A stretch of DNA of 64,000 nt from Pogona vitticeps (GCF_051106095.1 NC_135785.1:106998501-107062500), one strand, 5' to 3'. Shown: positions 12,540-25,140, numbered from the stretch's first letter. Notes: a model not told the origin generated them from the letters alone. Numbers and translations: made by a program.

Positions 12540-12720
12540 GCTCTCAGAAAGCGGGGATGGTGACAACCGCCGCCCCGCCCCCCGTGATCAACAGGCTTCT
12601 CCCCCAATTCACCACCTCTTTGGGGTGGTTTTAACACTCGGGGGGGTCCCAAACATGTCGGAATTCAGCCCAGGAGACGGAGCACCGTCTTCCTGCTGCT
12701 GTCTCGTCGCAGTGTCAAGC
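12540..12720. other. Isolated CpG-rich patch
   Basis: This stretch has many CpG dinucleotides (ACCGCCGCCCCGCCCCCCGT, CTCGGGGGGGTCCC, GACGGAGCACCGTCTTCC) inside AT-rich sequence. No promoter partner, exon or known family was recognised. A recent transposable-element fragment is as likely as a small unmethylated regulatory island. Confidence 0.4.
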
Positions 12721-13577
12721 CAGAAGTTGCTGAAATTATGAAATATAGAGAGAAATTATATAAATTCATTTTATTGGCATGATTTTGATAGCTTAATGAT
12801 TTGCCTAGAGAGAAACTTCATGAGTGTATTGGGACATCCAGGTCAGGATGCCTGCTTTTCATGTCTGTCCCCTTTAGAAGTGAGGAGAATTCCCTAACAA
12901 ACCACGAGCAATAATTGCCAGGAAAGAAAAATGCTTCTCCACACCAAGGCATTGGTGAAGTGCCCAGTGGGCACACACCTTAACCTCTTCAGATGCAACG
13001 ATGGATAAAGTCCCTTCTGCTTCTGCTTGTTTCTTCCCCTCTTCTATGTACACAATTGTCCCTCATCTGCTATTGGAAGGACTCCTGGAGGGCCTCGCTG
13101 GACATGAGGGAGGAAAGGAGGGAGCAGGTGGGTGCATTCTTTCTCACCGGCTCAACAAACAATTGCAAACTGTAGAACTTTCAATCACATGGCAGGGCTA
13201 AGGATTTTTTTTTTTTAAATAATAATTATGAGCCCTGAAAGGAGTTATGGATGTTTGTATTATGTAGACAATGCCATCATCAATGTCTTGGCCACCTGCT
13301 AGAAATACCATGTCCCAACATGATCTGTCTCCTGATGTCGTTCTGGACTTTCATTTAAAGGAATTTACAGCACAAAATACTTTGAAGCATTTCCCATAAT
13401 TCATTTCCTAGAATGCATAAGAGGCAAATAAAATGGTGGCTAAACTAGCATGGCACAGAGTGTTACTTTGCCCATGGCCTTCTTAAACCTGGAGCCGAAT
13501 CTGCTTATAAAGATTAGTTGTGTATAATAGACAAGTACCCTACTCCTCTCCTTTGAACTGCTCCTCTTCTGAGTTCA

Positions 13578-13925
<348 letters not shown>

Positions 13926-15342
13926 TCACATGAAGCAGGCTGTTTCCTACAAAGCCTTGCAGAATGTCAATCAGCTTAACCTTTAAGATACCACCACATA
14001 CACCAGGCAGAGGGTCTTGCTCTGTTAATCTGGTAAGGCAGAAATCTAGCCTCCTGGTGGGACTTTCAGATCTGACCTTCCAAGCTTGACCTTCTCACTC
14101 CATTCTCAGACCTTTTAGCCTTCCTCTGACCCAGCACAGAGGGAGAGAAAGAACCTCATTTGCAATCTGTTGCATATCACCTGTTTTCATGCCAGCACCA
14201 CAATGGATGAAATAGAAGTGAGAAAGTAACCTGTATGGGCTAGCAGCTCAGGTGCAAGAATATACATGCACCTATATGAAAGGGGTATCAGTGCTGTGTG
14301 TTCATGCTTGTCTTTTTTTTGTACAAAAAAGGGGAGAATGAGCTAACACTGGCGCCGGGCACATTAAATGATAGCCTCATCCACTGCTGGCATGCAGCTT
14401 CTCCTCTGCTTGCCCAGAGCTAGTTTAACCTTTCAGCCTGCTCAAAAGAACAGTACACAATACCTGCAGATTACAGAAAGATTCAACATCTGATGAGTCC
14501 AGATTGTTTGGTTTGGTTTCTTTCTCCCTAACCTAAGAAAAATGCAACATCCAGTTTTCATTTGTGCATATATATGTACAGAATTGTTTGATGAAAGATC
14601 AGCCAGAGATGGGGAATTATTGAACACTAAGGAGGCGTGCAGAAAATATTTAAATCTGCATAATTTGGACTGCACAGGACAAGATTGCTATGGACAACTC
14701 CCCTCTCCCGTGACACTGATGGTGTGAACAGCAATGCGCCATGTACCAAGAAGAATCACTCCAAAATTTTGTACTTTTTTCATTGACTGAAGATTTCAAG
14801 TCTCTGCCACTTCTGCATTTTGAATAATTTTACTCTGAATATTCAACTATGAGAGTTGACCTGGCTAACAAGATGTTCCCTTCAGCTGATGGTTGTCACC
14901 CTGTCTACTGAAAAGACAAGCAGAGACAGATCAGGCATCTTTGTTCTCAGCCCAGAAGGTTGCTTTAGCTGGAATAATAGCATCAATCCGATGGTGGAGA
15001 CTTTTGCAGTGACTGGCATTCTCCTCAGCGACCTTGTGATTCTCAAATGGCCATGTTCTCCTCAGGGAGCTTTGGCTTGTCTACCAGACAACTTGTGTCA
15101 AAGCAGCACGAGCTGCAGCCTATACAGAGCAAACGTCAAACAGTGACTGAAATCCAAGATTCTGAAGTGGATTCAAATCACACCAATGGTGATCTAGCAC
15201 AACCCTTTCACACTGAGAAATTGCATCTGTGAGACATTATTTCACTCTTTTTTGTGTGCTAAAATGTAGCTGCTATAATTGCCTGGTGGTATCTAGAATC
15301 TCATCTTTAAAGCATGAATTGGGAGAGGCTAAGCAAAGATTA

Positions 15343-15410
15343 TTGTTTTTAATGTGCTATCAAGTTAGAACTGACTTATAGTGACCCTACTAGGGTTGTC
15401 AAGGTAAGGG
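15343..15410 (-). mobile_element. tRNA-SINE 3' end, antisense fragment
   Basis: The plus strand reads GTGCTATCAAGTTAGAACTG and TTATAGTGACCCTACTAGGG. This is the reversed 3' end of the SINE family at 58244-58432, whose plus-strand tail is GGTCACTGTGAGTCAGTTCT. Confidence 0.65.
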
Positions 15411-15498
15411 CATGTGGTTTTTTTGGGGAGGTGTTGCTATTCTTTTCCTTGGGGGACTGCTTTCTTTGTTGTTGTTGTTTTTTGTTTGTACTGTATGG

Positions 15499-15500
<2 letters not shown>

Positions 15501-15584
<84 letters not shown>
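15501..15584 (+). repeat. (GT)n(GA)n compound microsatellite
   Basis: About 42 bp of GT are followed directly by about 42 bp of GA. The alternating purine-pyrimidine half can form Z-DNA and the all-purine half can form triplex. The same order recurs at 26641-26732. Confidence 0.97.
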
Positions 15585-15586
<2 letters not shown>

Positions 15587-15617
15587 ATTCTTTCCCTTGT
15601 GGGACTGCTTTTTCCTG

Positions 15618-15712
15618 TTTGTTTGTTTGTTTGTTTGTTTGTTTGTTTGATTGTTTGTTTGATTGTTTGTTTGATTGTTTGATTGATTGATTATTTAAAA
15701 CAATTATTTGAT
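15618..15712 (+). repeat. (GTTT)n / (GATT)n microsatellite
   Basis: TTTG units grade into GATTGTTT and then GATT units. The tract lies just downstream of the GT/GA tract and just upstream of the foldback element at 15810. Confidence 0.9.
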
Positions 15713-15809
15713 TGATTCACTAAAGATGTACATGGTGGGGTAGGGTTTTAGAAGTGTTTTGTTTGTTCTGGTGGTGGTGGTTGCTTTGATGTACACCAAG
15801 CTTCCTTTC

Positions 15810-16020
15810 AGTTGTTGTGGTTTTTTTGGGCTCTTTGGCCGTGTTCTGAAGGTCGTTCTTCCTAACGTTTCGCCACTCTGTGCACAGAGTGCTGTCCTCT
15901 GAAGATGCCGGCCACAGAGACTGGCAAAACGTTAGGAAGAACAACCTTCAGAACACGGCGAAAGAGCCCAAAAAACCCACAACAACCATTAGATCCCGGC
16001 CGTGAAAGCCTTCACGAATA
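15810..16020 (+). mobile_element. Foldback element with 13-bp TSD
   Basis: This 211-bp insertion is flanked by a perfect 13-bp direct repeat CAAGCTTCCTTTC (15797-15809 and 16021-16033). About 65 bp at its left (from GTTGTTGTGGTTTTTTTGGG to CTAACGTTTCGCCA) reappear inverted (TGGCAAAACGTTAGGAAGAA to CCCACAACAACC), separated by about 45 bp. A unique tail follows, ATTAGATCCCGGCCGTGAAA and GCCTTCACGAATA. The variable-length duplication points to target-primed retroposition rather than a cut-and-paste transposon. A Penelope-like source is my guess. Confidence 0.8.
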
Positions 16021-18448
16021 CAAGCTTCCTTTCCTTTGTTCCTATTGTGCTGCCAAGGCCCAGAGAGTCTGCTGTGCAGGTGGATGGCGCAGGTGCTGCA
16101 TTCATTCTATTGCTTTCTCTTTTTGTAATTTTTTGAATGCTTCATTGCTTTCTGAATTGAATGGTGGGTGAGCAAGGTATTTTTTGATGTGTGCATAGGA
16201 TTGTCAAGGAATATCTTGGCTGGAGGAGTATCTTTGTGTGGCTTCTGTTGGTAGTGGCCACTGGAGAGTGGGCACTGCTAGAGGCTTTTTCTATAAGTTA
16301 GTGTCAGCATTGGTCTAATGATGCCTTTTCTTTCTCATGTAGTGTCACCTGGTTTTGGAGTAGATTCATTATCTGTTGCCTTGCCCCTCTGCTTTCTCTG
16401 AGTATTTTCAAGAATTCTGTAGGGCTTTTGAAATGCCAGGAAACATGAAGACCCAGAATGAAAGAACCTGAAAAAGGTTTTCCCTTTCATGTTAAATGTA
16501 AGGACAGACATGCAAAAACATGAAAAGGAAACAAAAATTTAAAAACCACTGAAGAAAGAACCAGAAGTGAAAGAAACATGGAAATGTCCATAATGCACAT
16601 TCTTCATTTCAATACAAAAGCAGGGCAATTGCTTGGCATCTATTAGGGCCCAGGCTTTTCTTTCTGTCTTGAGGTTCTGTATAAGAGTGAAGATCCGAGT
16701 TCCTTTCAGTCAGATACTGTGTAGCTGTGTCTAATTTGTTATCTATAGTTTTGGAACGAATTGTCAAGAATTCTGTTTGAAGTCCATCACTCTGAACATT
16801 AAAATAATAGTCATGCACAGAAAGCTAGAAAGAACAGCATCATAACAATGTGAACAAAGTTGCAACAAGTGCTTAAAAGTAATGTAAAAATGGGAAGCAG
16901 CTTTTGAGATTCGTGGAAACAAACAAGTAGGCAAATATTTTGGCTCCACATTCAGATGCTGGGCCATCGGTCAGCTGTGGAACGCCTGCTCTGCACAGAT
17001 ACAGTTCCAAGGACAGTCTTCACTGTCAGTTAGAAGGTCATCAGGTAGTACAGTTGGCAAAGTCTTTGCTTATGACCTAGGAGAACTGCTGCCCATCAAA
17101 ATTAGCATACGGATCTGTCAGGGCTTCTACCCTGATTCTCATCCCTGAATGAGAAGAGGGCTTCACAAAAACCATTTCTCAATCCCTTCTTTGCTTTGGG
17201 AAACAGGTTGAGTGTCATCACCTTTGCCAGTTCAAAAAAATAAATAAAATAAAATAAACAAAACTTGTGTTCACTGGACAACCCTCCCTGGGTCCTATAA
17301 GAATGAACAATCTTTAGCTCCTCCTGAGTTTCCAGCTAGGAAACAACTGCATGCATACTAGAGATGGCAAGGCAGTGAAGTCAGACTGGAGAGATTTTAA
17401 AAACGAAGATAAGATAAAATTTACATCCCATTCCAGGAGTGTGTTCTCAATATAATGTAGATCCAAGGCTTTCTCTAGACATTACCTTATGAGCTGAGGA
17501 CCAATGGAAAACAAACTAATTTCTCACATAGATGGTACCCCAAAGAAACTCACTACAGTCCTGGCTTTCTTGGCTCTTCATCCGGATAACCAGATGACAA
17601 AGAGAACATCGTTCCTGTACCTTTAATGGTTGCTTATAAGGGGATATTTCAGTGGCTGTAGTTTTCAACGCAAAATACGCTTGTTGAAATTCCTTACTCT
17701 ACACAATTATTACCGATATGGATTGGCCTTTCATGTCTTTAAAAAAAGCTCCAAACACAAAAGAGTTCCTCTTTCATGTAATTTGTGTTCTGTTCCCAAT
17801 TGCTGAAAAAATACAGAACATTTTGTGTTTACAAAAGAGAGTTACATGAAGTTTTATGTTTCTTTTGTGCTGCTTTCCTATTGACTTTTGTGGGAATTCA
17901 TTTATTTGAGTTATTTTTGCTGGTGTCAATGTGCCTTTTTGGGATTTCCCCCCCTTCTTCCTCCCCTTCCTTCCCTTTCTTGTATTATTTTTGAGGCCTG
18001 CTGCCTGCTGGACTCAAAGAAGAGAAGAGTACATTTGGTTTGAGAGGGAGCCTTGATTGCATTTTTGGCCTTTAATTGTTTGTTTGCTTTCCCTGTTTGA
18101 TTAGTTTTTAAAAAGTATTATTTGGTTAATTTACTATGTATTTATTTTGTTAAAAGTATTTATTTTGTTAAAATTATTTACAAATAATTGCATAATAAAC
18201 GCAAACATGCTTCATCAATAAAGGAAACTATGCACATATGGTAAAACATATAAATAAAAGCACAAATTAGGAAACAGATTGATGGAATAAGAAGAAAGTA
18301 CTTTCTAATTGCTAACATACTTATAATCCTGATCTGAAACTGCATAAAGGTAGGGAGGAAATGCAAGTATGACTCAAAGAAATACAATGCAGCAAAGAGA
18401 GATTGTCACATCCTAAACACTGCCACAACAGCCAAAATTGTGTTGGTT

Positions 18449-18623
18449 AGTGTAGTAAATTGCACTAGAGTAGGCCCATTGACTTAATGGGAATTTAGTG
18501 AGCCAAATGTTTTGCCATTTACAGTTAGAGTAGGCCCATTTGAATTAGTGGAACTTATGGAGGAGTTGGCTCACCAAATACCCATTAAGTCAATGGGCCT
18601 ACACTAGTGCAATTTACTACTCT
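18449..18623. mobile_element. Foldback MITE, arms of about 57 bp
   Basis: The left arm (about 18449-18506, containing GTAAATTGCAC.AG.GTAGGCCCATTG) and right arm (about 18564-18623) are reverse complements with few mismatches. The spacer holds a partial extra copy, GTTAGAGTAGGCCCATTTGA. The element is probably non-autonomous DNA-type. No confident target-site duplication was found. Confidence 0.75.
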
Positions 18624-18907
18624 AAGCAACAGGATTTTCTCCAATGAATATTTCATTTTATGTTTTCAGCAGTACTGTTCTTTTGAAGATGCCATGAGAA
18701 TTAACATGAGCTGAACAGGCACCTTTATAGCTAGATCGCAAACTGGAAACTTATGTATGAGAGAGAAACACTGAGTTGACAGCCATTCAGCCTTTCATCG
18801 CCCGTTCTTATCAGACAAGCAGCACCAGATGTGGTCAAAGTCTGGTGGCTCTATTCCTAACAAGCTATTCAACATGTCTCATACCAGTGAGGGGAAAATG
18901 CTCAAAT

Positions 18908-19080
18908 GAAGATGGGCATGAACTGCTTGTTTGGTGGTATGTGCCTCTTTGGCTGATGGTCCAACAGGTGTTCCACAGATCAGCACCCTGACACCTTTAG
19001 CAGCCACCCACTCAGAGGCAGCACCCAGAGGAGGTGGGGCAGGAAAGCCAGAGTGCATCCTGAGGAGGCAGGAAACCAAA
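18908..19080. mobile_element. hAT-like MITE, relative of 11631-11847
   Basis: It begins AGATGGGCATGAACTG and contains CCCACTCAGAGGCAGCACCC and AGAGGAGGTGGGGC, nearly identical to the interior of 11631-11847. The right end is unclear and seems to abut a SINE tail near 19200. Confidence 0.5.
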
Positions 19081-19129
19081 TCATAGAACACCTGTTGGAG
19101 CTGGAGGTTAAATGTTTTATCCTCCACTA

Positions 19130-19315
19130 TGCCTGCTGGGAGGAAAGTCAGTCTGTGTGCTCTTGCGCAAACTGCACACTTCCAGAGCATCCCCAGAAGA
19201 ACGGAATGGTAAGCCACGTCTGAGCATTCTATACTTACACAACCCTGGAAAGGGTTGCCGTAAGATGGAACTGACAGGGAGTAACTATTAAATTGACAGG
19301 GAGTAACTATTAACT
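19130..19315 (+). mobile_element. tRNA-SINE 3' part with RTE-like tail
   Basis: GGAATGGTAAGCCACGTCTG, CATTCTATAC and GGGTTGCCGTAAGATGGAAC are the same 3' segment as at 6390-6545. It is followed by a small tandem duplication of TTGACAGGGAGTAACTATTA at about 19270-19312. Confidence 0.5.
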
Positions 19316-19703
19316 ATTTTATCCCAGAGCTATAATTGCAATTAATAATGAGCTTAAAGACCACCAGTAGTGAATAATTAGTTGGACTGTGTTACTTGGC
19401 CTGCGTTGTAAATGTTTGTATTTTTAGTGGGGGACTTTTAGTGGGTGGGGAAGTGTTTGGGGAATTTGATGTGTGATGTGTCTGGTCTCTGGGTGTCTGT
19501 GAATTTCATTGTATAGGTATACTGTGTATATACTTACAATGACAATAAATTATTATTATTATAAATTATTGTTACTATTATTAAAGAGGCAAATTGGGTT
19601 TTAAGTGTGTATTAAAATTGCAATATTTAATTAATTTTGCCAGCTTCTTATTACATCCAGTAGGCATCATTTTGGTCTTATGTTTTTTTGCCATACACAC
19701 ATC

Positions 19704-19704
<1 letters not shown>

Positions 19705-19757
<53 letters not shown>
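19705..19757 (+). repeat. (GA)n microsatellite
   Basis: This is a perfect GA dinucleotide run of about 52 bp. Confidence 0.95.
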
Positions 19758-19762
<5 letters not shown>

Positions 19763-21572
19763 GATAAAAGGCTTAAGAATCAGAAACACTGCATCCAGTC
19801 TGAGAGCTAAGTATTTTTTTTCTTTTGCGCTTTCTAGTTTTAAAAAAATCTCCATTGTGGTTTACTTCCAACTGTAAATTTTGGGCAGGATCCAAAAGTA
19901 GACATCTGCAAATATAACAGAAGATTCCACTGGATAAAAGGGGCAGGGAGTGATTCCTCCCTTCCCACAGCTGTCCCACCTGTACCTCCAGAAGTGTGGA
20001 AGGCTAGAAAATATTTCAGAGTTAGTTTTTGCACTCCAGATACAACTGCAAGTGTGAAAGAAAACAAAAGGAGCAAATTTTGTTTCTACTGCCATTGTAT
20101 TAGATTTAACCTTTTGTTTATTGTTCATTAAGACTGGAAGAATATGTACAAAAGATTCTGTTTAAAATCTCTGGAAAGCTGTACAGCCCTTGATTTAGCA
20201 GCCCATAGGGGAAAAGTTTAGAAAAGCTTCGAAACTCTGGGACCAACCCTTAAGAATGTTTGCTCAAACATGGCTGATTCAGACATGGGGAGATGGAAGG
20301 TCATGTAGACACTCTCCCCACCCACACAACATCTGTACATATAGAACAAACACAGTAGAAGAGGGTTAGCCTATGCTTGTCCTTGATGCACTAGCTTTGT
20401 AAAACAAGCAGGTCTTTGTTTCTGGATTGTTCATGTTGCTGTTGTTTTCATATAGAAGAGCTTACAAATATGCCATCACCACCCCCATGTAATCTGAAAG
20501 AATATGACCCAGCTAAAGGTTGCCCCATGGGATTTTCTGATTGTGGCACTGCTGAGCTGAATTTTTTTAAAGTGTTGCAATATCTGTGGTGTTCATGACA
20601 CAGGCCAGGGCCATGTCTTCTGGCACTGCACTGCAATTGTGGGAGAGATAAGAGAAGTTTAAAAGTCCATGTATGGTTTATTAGTTATGCAGGAAGTAGA
20701 GGAAATGTGGCAAGTCACACTGTCATTTCAAATTGCTTTCTCCCCTTTGAAGTCTGGTAGCTGCATGCACCTTTTGCAAATGTGGAGCAAGATAGACACG
20801 CAGGGGTAAAAATAAAATTGGGTGTTCTGCACAGCTCCATCAATGTGGAAGAAAATGGTCTTTTTAAAAATCACTGGTTTTCTGTCCACGAAGTCAATCA
20901 TCTGTCAAATTTTAGCTTTAAAGCCACATGTAATATTGCTAATTTGAAAGACACATGGCTGCTAGCCTGCAAAAACCATGATTTTCCCCCCAAAAAGTAT
21001 CCTAAGGAGAATCTGGGGAAAAAATTAACACTGAGCTATAGTGGAAAAGGAGACAGTGATGTTAGTACACTCCCAAATATAGAGGTTAAAATCCTGTTGT
21101 GTAAATACACCCACAAAATGCTGATGGCATCATCAGGAGGGGGCAATTTGGGGTAATTAAAAACTTCCTCCCTCTGTCCTATGGCTTTTCCAACTTGTGT
21201 AATCTCTTTCATTGTGTAGAAGCATGGTATCTGTGGGGCAGAGGGAGGAAGTATTTAATTACATAAAATCACTGTCACTTGATGAGGTTACTGGCAAGGA
21301 AAGACTTCATCCTTCATTCCTGTGGCTCTCATGGCTTCTGTGCAGTGAGAGGGATTGTAAGGAAATCAGAAAAGCCGTGGCACAGAAGAGGGAAGTTTTT
21401 AAATACTGAAAATTTCTCCCTGCCTATGATATCATCACTCTTTTACAGGTCTAAATTACACAACTCAGCCATACAGCCATACCACTAGCTGTTCATTCAA
21501 CCAAACAACACACATCTTATCTGACATAACATCCATGACATTCTGTAGGGAACTGGGCTTACTGATACTACA

Positions 21573-21611
21573 ACCGACCGACCGACCGACCAATCAATCA
21601 ATCAATCAATA
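21573..21611 (+). repeat. (CGAC)n(CAAT)n short tandem repeat
   Basis: About five CGAC units, unusual for containing a CpG in every unit, are followed by five CAAT units. Confidence 0.9.
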
Positions 21612-21734
21612 GGGTGAAAACTGTAGATAGAGAGAGTCGGACTTAAGTCGTACTGGGGTAATTCAACTCAGACTCAGGTTTATTCCGACCCCCCCCCCCC
21701 CCCAGTGATTCAGACTTGATTTCAGACTTGGAAC

Positions 21735-21812
21735 TAGAGATGGCGGTATTCATATTCGTATACAAATACAAATTAAGTCCTGCACAGCTGGACTTAATTA
21801 GGCTCTGGCCTA
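21735..21812 (+). mobile_element. hAT-like MITE left end
   Basis: TAGAGATGGCGGTATTCATA, then TTCGTATACAAATAC and CTGCACAGCTGGACTTAA match the left end of the element at 34135-34430. The right part is absent. Confidence 0.6.
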
Positions 21813-21963
21813 GTGTCAGAACAGGTTGGAGCGAGCGTTGTATGATAAGGAAGCAAGTCAGAATTCAGAGTACAGAGAGGGGAAAAACTGGTGTAGATGG
21901 TTGCTACATGATTAAGCTCTGAGCATTATGGGTGAGTGGGCAAGTGAAGCCCATAGGGGGGAG

Positions 21964-23115
21964 TATTATTTTATTATTTATTCATTTTTAATTAGATTTT
22001 TATCCCACTCTTCTAAACACGAGTCAGGGCGGCTCACAATATATTGTGCACAAAACAGATTTAAAAACAACAATTAAAATCTACAATAATAATATAATCA
22101 AGATGGAAAAATAACAACAAAAAACCAAGAAAAGTGGAAATCAAGTATTGGCAGGAGGGAGGGGCTGCCTGAAGAGCCAAGTTTTTAATTGGCTCTTGAA
22201 AACACCCAGTAAGGGTGGCAGGCAGATCTCTGGCGGCAAGCTGTTCCAAAGTTGAGGGGCCACTGCTGAGAAGGCCCGGTTTCTTGTTCTTTCTTTCTGG
22301 CCCTCTCTCGGCATCAGGCCCCTTAGCCATCTTTCCTGGCTACATCGAGTGACTCGAGTAGATCTAGGTGGGAGAAGGCGTTCTGCCAGGTATCAAGGTC
22401 CTAAACCATTTAGGGATTTGTATGTCATCATTAACACTTTGAAGCCAATACAGAAACGAATGGGCAGCCAATGCAAAGCAGCCAGAGTGGGAGAGATATG
22501 CTGAAATTTTCTCATTCCACAAAGTAATCTGGCTGCCGCATTCAGCACCATTTGAAGCTTTCACATCAATCTCAAAGGTAGCCCCACATAGAGCACATTA
22601 CAGTGGTCTAATCTCAAGATTACAAGCGCATGGACCTGAGTGATGAGGGCCCCACCATCAAGGTAGGGACACAGCTGGGCAATCCACTATGGAACGTAAT
22701 TGGCTGAGCAGAGTACTGACACACCTGGGTTTCCATGGTGAGCCCCAGGTCCAGATGTACTCCCAAGCTGCGAACCTCACTCTTTGCAGCAAGAGTCACC
22801 CGCCCAAAAGAGAGGGAGTTTCCCAAGCCGCCAATGGAGGGGCCACCCACCCTCAGGACCTCCTTCTTGTCCGGGTTCAGCCTCAACCCATTCTCCTCCA
22901 TCCATTGCAGTATGGCCTTCAGGCAACGCTGAAGGGACAGAACGGCATCCATTGAAGTAGGTGAAAATGAGATGTAGAGCTGCATGTCATCAGCATACTG
23001 ATGGCACGAGGCTCCACACACCCTGATGAACCCACCCAGCAGCCTCATATAGATGTTAAACAGCATTGGGGAGATGATCGAGCACCTGCAGAACCCCACA
23101 ACTGAGTGGCATTTG
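21964..23115 (-). mobile_element. L2-clade LINE, 3' 1.15 kb with RT domain
   Basis: On the minus strand this encodes the C-terminal part of a reverse transcriptase. It runs SPMLFNIYMRLLGG, CHQYADDMQLYISFSP (catalytic YADD), WMEENGLRLNPDKKEVL and GVHLDLGLTMETQV. In another frame it continues LRLDHCNVLYVGLPLRLM, VLNAAARLLCGMRKF, and LAALHWLP.RF, and it ends with the AFSAVAPQLWNSLPPE-like block near 22220-22300. YADDxQLYIS and the RAFS..AP.LWN.LP block are typical of the L2 clade. The 3' end at 21964 has an ATTT-rich tail. At least one frameshift and one in-frame stop (near 22560) mean it is dead. It is 5'-truncated inside the RT. Confidence 0.85.
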
Positions 23116-24424
23116 AGTGGGCAACATCACAGATCTAAATCCCACATTCTGTCAATGGCTATGTCTCTCATTGTTCAAGAGATACTGTTTGTTTGACTTG
23201 AAGTATTAGGAGGAAAAGAAGGAGCATACTGAAAAGTAGTGCAAAGTAAATCAAAGATGGCTGGCCCTGGGAACTAAACTGCTTGAGGGAGTCACCATCT
23301 GCTGGCACTGAAGGCTGACTTCAAAGACACACTAGTAAGAAATAGCACCAGGCATACTTGTACTGCTAGTAGCAAAAGCACAATTCATAGTGAGAAACAA
23401 GGAATAAGGATTAACACAAATAGAAGGTAAAAGGAAGCTAATCCTGCCATGCAGTCATCTATAAATCACAGAAAGAGTCCCAAAGAAATTTTCTAGTGTC
23501 AGAGCAACAAGTTGGAGCGAGTGTTGTATGATGTGGAAGCAAGAGCAGCTCAACCGTCCTTCAAATGGGAATTGGACCCCGCGCAAAAGAAAAGATGTTA
23601 TCCTGCACAACTTGGAAATTTCTGCTGCCCTTTTCAATTAATCCCTATGCAGGAAGGATAACATTCTGTGAAGGAATTACAATAATCCTGCACAGCTTGA
23701 CATTTCTTCCCCACAAAATGGCTGTCAAATGTCAAAGAAATCCTGGTAGATTTCCCATTAGATTTCTTGGAGGAGCATTGCATGCAGAGAAATCCTACTG
23801 TGAGGAGACACGAATGATTGGTTTCCCCAGTTTCTCTCCAAGAATAAAAGGCTGAAAGAGTCTATCCTGAATGCCAGTATTATGAAAAAAGATAATTTTG
23901 ATTTTAATTTTAATTTTGCACAAAATTTAATCTTAATTTTGCACAAGATCCAATGTGTACCTGCACCAAAGAATTGCATGAATGCATTAGGATCAAGACT
24001 GGCCCTAAGATAATAAGTGTCATGATAGGGTAGCGCCTTTCTGCACAGTGAGCCCAGAGGATTTTTGGAGCCTCACACAGGTGTAGTATTATCCATCCTG
24101 TTGTTCCCTACAAGGGGCAAAGCATGTGTGTACAAAGCTGAGGGCCACAAGTGAAAGTTGTTGTAGGCACTCATTGCATATGAGAATTCTCACTTTCAGC
24201 TCTTCTTTGCCCTGAAATCAAGCAGAAATATAGATGGGATATCCACATGGGAATAAGGCACTATAGGCTAGGGTATAAATCTCAAGAGCTTTTCTTTAAA
24301 ATTCCTGTTCCCTTCTGAAAAAGCTCTTTTTTCCTTCAGTCTCATTGGTCTTCTAGACAAGTTCCAATACTGGTTTTCTCCACTATTCACACATATGCAT
24401 TCATATCTAACCCATGTTCTATCA

Positions 24425-25140
24425 ACAGATCTCAGGGTGGGGTACAATCAATAAAAATATTAAAAGAATACAGTTTCAATACTTCAAAACATTAAAAATA
24501 ATTTAGAATACTTTAAAAAGAGTTTAACAATTAAGACAAGATTAAAACTGACTGAAAGATTGAAGACCAATCCATAATCTCTTTAATCACCAATTGCTTG
24601 GAAAATCAGCTGGGGTTTAACTTTGCACTAAAAGAGAAACAGGGTTGGTGCCAGCTGGGTAACCAGGGGAGGGTACTTCATAATCAAGGTGCTACAACTG
24701 GGAAAGCCCTCTCCCATGTCAGTCCCCAGTGGTGGAACACAGAATAAGGTTTGGTTGTTGTGGGTTTTTCGGGCTTCTTGGCCGTGAAAAACCCACAACA
24801 ACCATTAGATCCCTGCCGTGAAAGCCTTCGTGAATACATAGAATAAGGTTTCCTTTATGAAACTTAACAATTGGGCAGGTGCATAGGGAAGAGCTGCCCC
24901 CTCTGATTCCTAGGTCCCAAGCCCTTTGGGACTGTGAAAGTCATCATCAACACCTTGACTTCAGACTGAAAATAAATTGTAGCCAGTGAGATTTTTTTCA
25001 GAAGCCATGCCATGTGGGTTCCAAAAACTATTCCTGCCAGCAGTCTAGCTGTTGCATATTACACTTTCTGAAACAGCCAAATTGTTCTCAAGGGCAGCCC
25101 TATGTAAAGCGCACTGCAGTAGTCTGAATGGGAAGTTACT
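24425..25140 (-). mobile_element. Older L2-clade LINE 3' fragment
   Basis: The plus strand shows the same order of landmarks as 21964-22620, more diverged: a polyA-rich 3' UTR, GGGAAAGCCCTCTCCCATGT, AGTCATCATCAACACCTTGA, GCCATGCCATGTGGG and GGGCAGCCCTATGTAAAGCG then CACTGCAGTAGTC. The foldback element at 24753-24839 is inserted into it, so this copy is the older of the two. Confidence 0.7.
24753..24839 (+). mobile_element. Short foldback element with 12-bp TSD
   Basis: This 87-bp insertion is flanked by a perfect 12-bp duplication AGAATAAGGTTT (24741-24752 and 24840-24851). It begins GGTTGTTGTGGGTTTTTCGG and ends CCGTGAAAGCCTTCGTGAAT, the same termini as the 211-bp element at 15810. Most of both inverted arms and the loop are missing, leaving arms of about 18 bp. 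Confidence 0.85.

Noticed and set aside
15880-15945. A hammerhead-ribozyme-like core (CTGAAGA ... AAAC) in the foldback element, as reported for some Penelope-like elements.
   Set aside because: The stem I pairing TCCT/AGGA is present, but stem II does not register cleanly against the core and the GAAA is altered. Covariation from many copies would be needed.
22620-23099. A 159-codon reverse-transcriptase frame as a possible live gene.
   Set aside because: The L2-clade copy is 5'-truncated, frameshifted and carries an in-frame stop, so it is annotated as a dead LINE.
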